Of a stretch of 64,000 nt of DNA, positions 58,895-64,000 are shown piece after piece. The notes beneath the pieces were generated by a model. The model did not search any database. It was not told where the DNA came from and saw only the letters and a program-made list of their open reading frames with translations. Numbering within the stretch: the stretch's first letter is position 1; every line of letters begins with the position of its first letter. Both the position numbers and the translations under genes were made by a program. The DNA is from Erythroxylum novogranatense (Eukaryota > Streptophyta > Magnoliopsida > Malpighiales > Erythroxylaceae), in the NCBI GenBank assembly GCA_029891385.1, contig CM057233.1, forward strand, positions 29,494,540-29,558,539, written 5' to 3'.

Positions 58895-61800
58895 TGTGCC
58901 ACATAATTGTCTCTTTTACGCCTTTAAACGCATTTGGTGTTGCCTCGTTAAAAACCTTATCAGGAAAAACCCAGTGGGATAAAAACCATGATAAGGGAAA
59001 AAGAGTGCAACTGCGTACGCTCCCCCTCATTTAACACAATGAGCTCTTCCTCATAAATTTCTTAGATGTCGCATTCCAATCTCGTGGACATGCTTCCTGA
59101 AAGGTATAGTAGGAAGTGCCTTTGTGAAAAGATCCATGACATTGTTGCTTGATTGAATATCTTGGATGTTGATTTCTTTGCTCTTGTCGAGATCTTGGGT
59201 GAATTGGAAAATTTCGGAGGGATATGTTTGGTTCTATCACTTTTGATATAACCTCCTTTATTTGAGCGATACATGCTGCATTGTCTTCAAATATGATTGT
59301 TGATTCTTTGTTGGTCGATAAGCCACAAGTTGTTAAAATGTGGTGTGTCATTGACCTTAACCATACACATTCTCGGCTTGCTTCATGAAGTGCAATGATT
59401 TCACATGATTTGAAGAAGTAGCAACAAGTGTTTGTTTCGTGAACGCCAAGAAATTGCGGTGCCTCCATACGTAAATACATAACCAGTTTGGGATCCGGCT
59501 TTATGCGGATCGATAAGTAACTCTGATCTGCATAACCAACCAAAACTTGTTTTGCATTTTAGTGTAAAATAATCCCAAATCAATTGTACCTCGAAGATAG
59601 CGGAATAGATGTTTAATTCCATTCCAAAGTGCCTTTTCGTAGGAGATGAACTAAATCTTGCTAGTAGATTAACAAAGAAAAGCTATATCAGTCTAGTACA
59701 ATTAGCAAGATACATGAGAGCTCCTATCGCACTTAGATATGGCGCTTTGAATTAAGAACTTCTTCGTTTTCTTCGCGAGGCGAAATGGATCCTTCTCAAC
59801 ATTAAGCGATCTACCAACCATTGGTGTACTTAATGGAGTTGCTTTATCCATATTAAAACGCCTCAATACTTTTTACGATATGTCGATTGATGCACAAAGA
59901 TTCCGCTGGTCTATGTTCAATTTGCAGACCAAGACAATATTTAGTTTTTCCAAGATCTTTCATTTCAAATTCTTTCTTTAAGTATACCCTTTGTTTCTTG
60001 GATTTCTTTAGCGGTACCAATGATATTCAAATCGTCAACATAGACAATGATAATCACATATCCGGATGTTGTTTTCTTTATAAAAACGCAAGGGCAAATA
60101 GGACTATTTACATATCCTTTCTTTGATAGATACTCGCTTAGACGATTGTACCACATGCGTCCAGATTGCTTTAGTCCATATAAGGATCTTTGCAATTTGA
60201 TCGAATACATTTCCTTTGGTTGTGATTTTAATGCTGTAGGCATTTTGAATCCTTCAGGGATTTTCATGTAAATATCACTATCAAGTGATCCGTACAGGTA
60301 AGCTGTAACAACATCCATAAGACGCATTTCCAGTTTCTGAAGAACTGTTAAGCTGATTAAATATCTAAACGTAATTGTATCCATAACAGGAGAGTATGTT
60401 TGTTCATAGTCAATTCCGGGTCTTTGAGAAAAACCTTGTGCAACAAGTCGAGCTTTGTATCTCACAATCTCATTTTTCTCATTTCGTTTTCGAACAAAAA
60501 CCCATTTGTAACCTACAGGCTTTACACTTTGGGGTGTAAGGACAATAGGTCCAAACACATTACGCTTGTTAAGAGAATTTAATTCAGCTTCAATAGCATC
60601 TTTCCATTGAACCCAATCATGTCTATTTTGACATTCAATGATAGATCTTGGTTCGGGATCTTCATTTTCATTGATGATATCACATGCTATAGCATAAGAA
60701 AATATTTCATCAATCTCTTTCATATCATTTCGGTTCCATAATTCTTTTGTGTGAATATAATTAATTGCGATTTCTTGATTAATGTCAGTTTGTGTCTCTT
60801 CTGGGACACTATCCTCATCTTGTGTTTCTAGAGGAACACTTTTATCTATCTTGGGGTCATTAATCATATTTGCTCCTTTTCTTTTTCGAGGATTTTTATC
60901 TTTGGAACCGATTGGTCTACCACGCTTCATGCGTGTCGTAGATTCATGAGTGACCAAGTTCTCAGATTGTCCTTTTGGGATTTCAATCCGAGCAGGAGCA
61001 TTTACAGCTGGTATAAATGATTTAGTCACTCTTTTTGTATCTGTGAAAGCATCTGGTAATTGATTTGCAATTCTTTGCAAATGCACAATTCTTTGCACTT
61101 CTGTTTCGCATTGTTTTGTGCGTTGATCAAGATACAATAATGATGGTTCACACCATGTAATTTCTTTCATCAGCTGTTTATTATCTCCCCCTAATGTCGG
61201 GAAAGTATTTTCATCAAAATGACAATCAGCAAAACGTGCTGTAAATATATCACCCGTTTGAGGTTCAAGATATCTAATAATAGATTTACTTTCATAGCCG
61301 ACATATATCCCCAATCTTCTTTGAGGTCCCATTTTACTACGTTGTGGTGGTGCAATAGGCACATATACTGCACAACCAAAAATTCTCAAATGGGAGATAT
61401 TTGGCTCTTGACCAAATGCAAGTTGTAGGGGGGAGTATGTATGATATGTACTTGGTCGGATGCGAATTAATGCCTCAGCATGTAAAATTGCATGACCCCA
61501 TACAGAAATTGGAAGCTTTGTTCTCATCATCAATGGTCTAGCAATAAGCTGAAGGCGTTTAATTAAAGATTCAGCTAAACCATTTTGAGTATGCACATGA
61601 GCAACAGGATGCTCGACCATAATCCCAGTTGACATACAATAGTCATTGAAAGTTTGGGATGTGAATTCACCAGCATTATCTAGTCTGACTTTCTTTATTG
61701 TATAGTCAGGAAATTGTGCTCGTAATTTAATAATTTGTGCAAGAAATCTTGAAAATGCCATATTACGAGTTGATAGTAGACAAACGTGAGACCATCTGCT

Positions 61801-62300
61801 GGAGGCATCTATCAATACCATAAAATATCGAAATGGTCCACATGGTGGATGAATGGGTCCACATATATCACCTTGAATACGTTCAAGAAAAGTAGGTGAT
61901 TCCAATTTTATTTTAGCTGGTGATGGCCTTATGATCAGTTTTCCAAGAGAACAAGATGTACATGGACTCTTATTTATTTGAGTAATCATTTTGTTACTCA
62001 ATGGATGTCCATGTGTATTCTCAATTATTTTTCGCATCATTGTTGATCCTGGATGACCCAGACGATCATGCCAAATAGAGATTATTGAAGGATCAATGTG
62101 TTTTGCTTTAACTACCATATTAGATTCCATCACATTTATATATGTATAATGCAATCCAGTAGGGAGCATTGGTAGTTTTTCCAATATGTTTATCTTTCCT
62201 GATTGACAGGTTGTAAGATACATATATTTCATATTTCCCTCGATTCTTCGAATCGAGTATCATATTTATGAGAATATATATCATTAAAACTCAACAAATT
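58895..62300 (-). pseudogene. pol: Ty1-copia integrase, reverse transcriptase and RNase H (element M)
   Basis: The best-preserved coding part of the window. 62232-59965 is open for 755 codons: GAG-pre-integrase and zinc finger (SIWHDRLGHPG, CTSCSLGK), integrase core with GDICGPIHPPCG, VRLDNAGEFTSQ and THTQNGLAE-type residues, a linker, then reverse transcriptase with WKDAIEAELNSL, YKARLVAQGFSQRPGIDYEQ, DVVTAYLYGSLD, LYGLKQSGRMWY and the catalytic VYVDDLNIIG. A one-base shift near 59975 moves FEMKDLGKTKYCLGLQIEH out of frame. RNase H (about 59620-59300) is split again: GSQTGYVFTYGGTAISWRS in one frame and IIALHEASRECVWL, STIIFEDNAACI in another. The open frame's first methionine is not the true start, since pol is made from a polyprotein. 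Resembles the Ivana/Oryco group, tentatively. Confidence 0.94.
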
Positions 62301-63781
62301 TTTTTAGACTTTTGGCGCAAATAAGGCATCATGTATTGAGAACTTTGTGCCATTTGGTAATGTGAACTTGGCCTTGCCAATTCCTTCAATCAAGTCTATA
62401 GGACCTGATATTGTGTTCACAATTGTTTTTGTTGGTTTTAATTACGAAAGAACCTTTTATCTTCAGGATAGTGTGCGTTGTGCCACTTATCGGTATGCAT
62501 AAATTATCATAATTTGCCGCTCCTCTTACGTAATCGATCCATATCAAAACTTCGCATAAAATAAATAATTTAATGAGAAAATTGCAAAATAAAGAGAAAG
62601 AGATGTTATGTTAACTTAAAACAATATCGTAATTGAAACTAGTAACATAACAAAACATAACAAGCAATTGAAACCGAGTGATATAATAAGCATAATAATA
62701 CTTAATGAAACATAAGTACATTATTTTAATTACTCGCCACCAACAATGTCGATCCACAAAATCATCAAGTAAAATCGAAACATTCAGATATGTAGAGTCA
62801 TCTGAAGGATTATGACTCTTAATGAAATCAAAATCAAAAGTACCAAAGTCAGTTGAATCACCTAAAGGGTGTTGTTCAAGAAAATTCACTTCCTTTTCTT
62901 TCCCTTTTAAGGATGCTTTGTATAAGCGACATAGATGTTCAGAACTCGACAAACTTTAGCCCAATGTCCTTTTGTACCACATCTAAGGCAAGAATCTCCA
63001 AGTCCTATAAGAACTTCCATGAACATCATTAATATGGTGCTTGTTATTGTGGTGGCTCGTATTTTCAAGAGAGTTATATGGATAACTTCCTCGCCACGCC
63101 CACGACCACACGGCCACGAATGTAGTTACGACCATGGCCACGACCGCGACCACGACTAGGCCCATGATGATTTTTTCTTTCATTTCGAATTGCAATATTT
63201 GCTTCGAAATGCCGCGCGCCGATGAGGCGGGATTGATGATTTTCATCAAAGTTCATTATTCTTCTCGCTACAAGGAGGCATGAAATCAGGTCGAGTATTT
63301 TTAAATCCACGCTTTTCGATATTGTTGTTGCAATGTTACATTTGCTGCGTGGAAGGTAGAGTATGTTTTTCTAACATATCTTCCTCGTTGATTGTTTGCC
63401 CACAAAATTGTAGTTGTGAGACAATTCTAAACATAATGAGTTATACTCATTGACCTTTTAAAATCTTGGGCGCGAAAGCGCTCCATTCATCACGGAAGCG
63501 GAAGTAAAACTTCCTTTTGATGGTCATATCTTTCTTGTAAATTTTTCCACAAATGACTTGGATCTTTAATTGTGAGGTATTCTCTTTTAATCCTCATCAA
63601 GATGACGACGAATGAAGATCATCGCTTTGGCTTTATCTTGTTTTGATGTTGTATTATTTTCTTTAATGGTATCTAAAAGATCCATTGATTCAAGATGCAT
63701 TTCGACATCAATCATCCACGGCATATAATTATTGCCCGCAACATCAAGAGCAACGAACTCAATTTTGGCAAGATTGGACAT
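62301..63781 (-). pseudogene. gag: Ty1-copia gag and protease (element M), frameshifted
   Basis: Gag starts at 63781 (MSNLAKIEFVALDVAGNNYM), a standard Copia opening, then breaks: frames change near 63590, 63310 and 63075. A glycine/arginine/histidine-rich stretch (63080-63190) precedes the CCHC knuckle CLRCGTKGHWAKVC at 62990-62949. The protease follows: near 62490 an extra base splits the catalytic D-S-G-T-T motif so that aspartate and SGTTH are in different frames. The later part, SGPIDLIEGIGKAKFTLPNG (about 62410-62350), is intact in one frame. The 62952-62611 frame covers only the acidic linker. No functional product is expected. Confidence 0.88.
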
Positions 63782-64000
63782 GTTGGCAACTATTATACAA
63801 TAGAGAGAAATAATTAAGACAGTTATTCAAATCGATATTACATTAAATAAATCACATGCCTTGCTCAAATGCTATGCCAAGAAGCAACATAGGGATCATA
63901 ATACATGGTATTACTAAGAGAAAATATATGCGAAGTGCATTATCTAGCTCTATATTAAGAGTGAAACAAAAATATATAATGATCATAATTATACAAAAAA
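63782..64000 (-). mobile_element. Leader of element M, running off the window
   Basis: Non-coding sequence upstream of the gag start in minus sense. No primer-binding site or LTR start (expected TTTTATAACA) is seen before the edge, so the 5' LTR lies beyond 64000. Confidence 0.5.

Noticed and set aside
62935..63249. Overlapping frames on both strands with repeated histidine, arginine and glycine
   Set aside because: They are out-of-frame readings of the basic part of Copia gag; only the zinc-knuckle frame is meaningful.
1..64000. Endogenous pararetrovirus, organelle DNA or ribosomal DNA
   Set aside because: No movement-protein or coat motifs, chloroplast or mitochondrial genes, or rRNA blocks were recognised.

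Overview
The window is nuclear DNA of a flowering plant, probably a woody or large-genome eudicot. It is AT-rich, dominated by long-terminal-repeat (LTR) retrotransposons nested in one another, and contains one clear host gene, a DYW-class pentatricopeptide-repeat (PPR) gene resembling Arabidopsis At4g02750. Nothing bacterial, organellar or viral was recognised. The species cannot be fixed from the sequence.

Element letters are my own labels. 1-17374 is a minus-strand nest. Gypsy element E (5' LTR 14870-17374, primer-binding site 14854-14865) was hit by Copia element A, whose LTR runs from 12327 down to 4755 and is split by D, a 5.5-kb solo LTR (6691-12184, target duplication TATAT). A is followed by Copia element B (LTR from 4357, gag 1302-537). 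B's gag is cut at 536/537 by the 3' end of a plus-strand Gypsy LTR (C). 17377-24526 is a plus-strand Gypsy LTR (F) split by an inverted solo LTR (G, 19419-22927).

26520-38868 is a complete chromodomain-bearing Gypsy element of Tekay/Del type: two 3.85-kb LTRs, a perfect TGGCC target duplication, primer-binding site, polypurine tract, and a gag-pol reading frame broken by several stops. It interrupts older LTR-like DNA (J). 39040-45411 is an unclassified repeat (H) containing solo LTR I (40476-43525, duplication AGTGG). 45412-49239 is the 3' part of a decayed Copia element (K). 50430-51936 is another minus-strand Copia LTR (L).

The gene island is 52215-55559: the PPR gene on the minus strand with one intron, then a short divergent 5' region with a weak 40-codon open frame. 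A decayed LINE (56030-58060), a short CACTA-like element and a fairly well preserved Copia element (M, 58505 to beyond the right edge) follow.

The genes do not form a pathway. The most notable non-obvious signals are a stem-loop near the 3' end of several Gypsy-type LTRs whose arms change together between families, and short self-complementary repeat cassettes that differ from element to element. All alignments and percentages here were made by eye.
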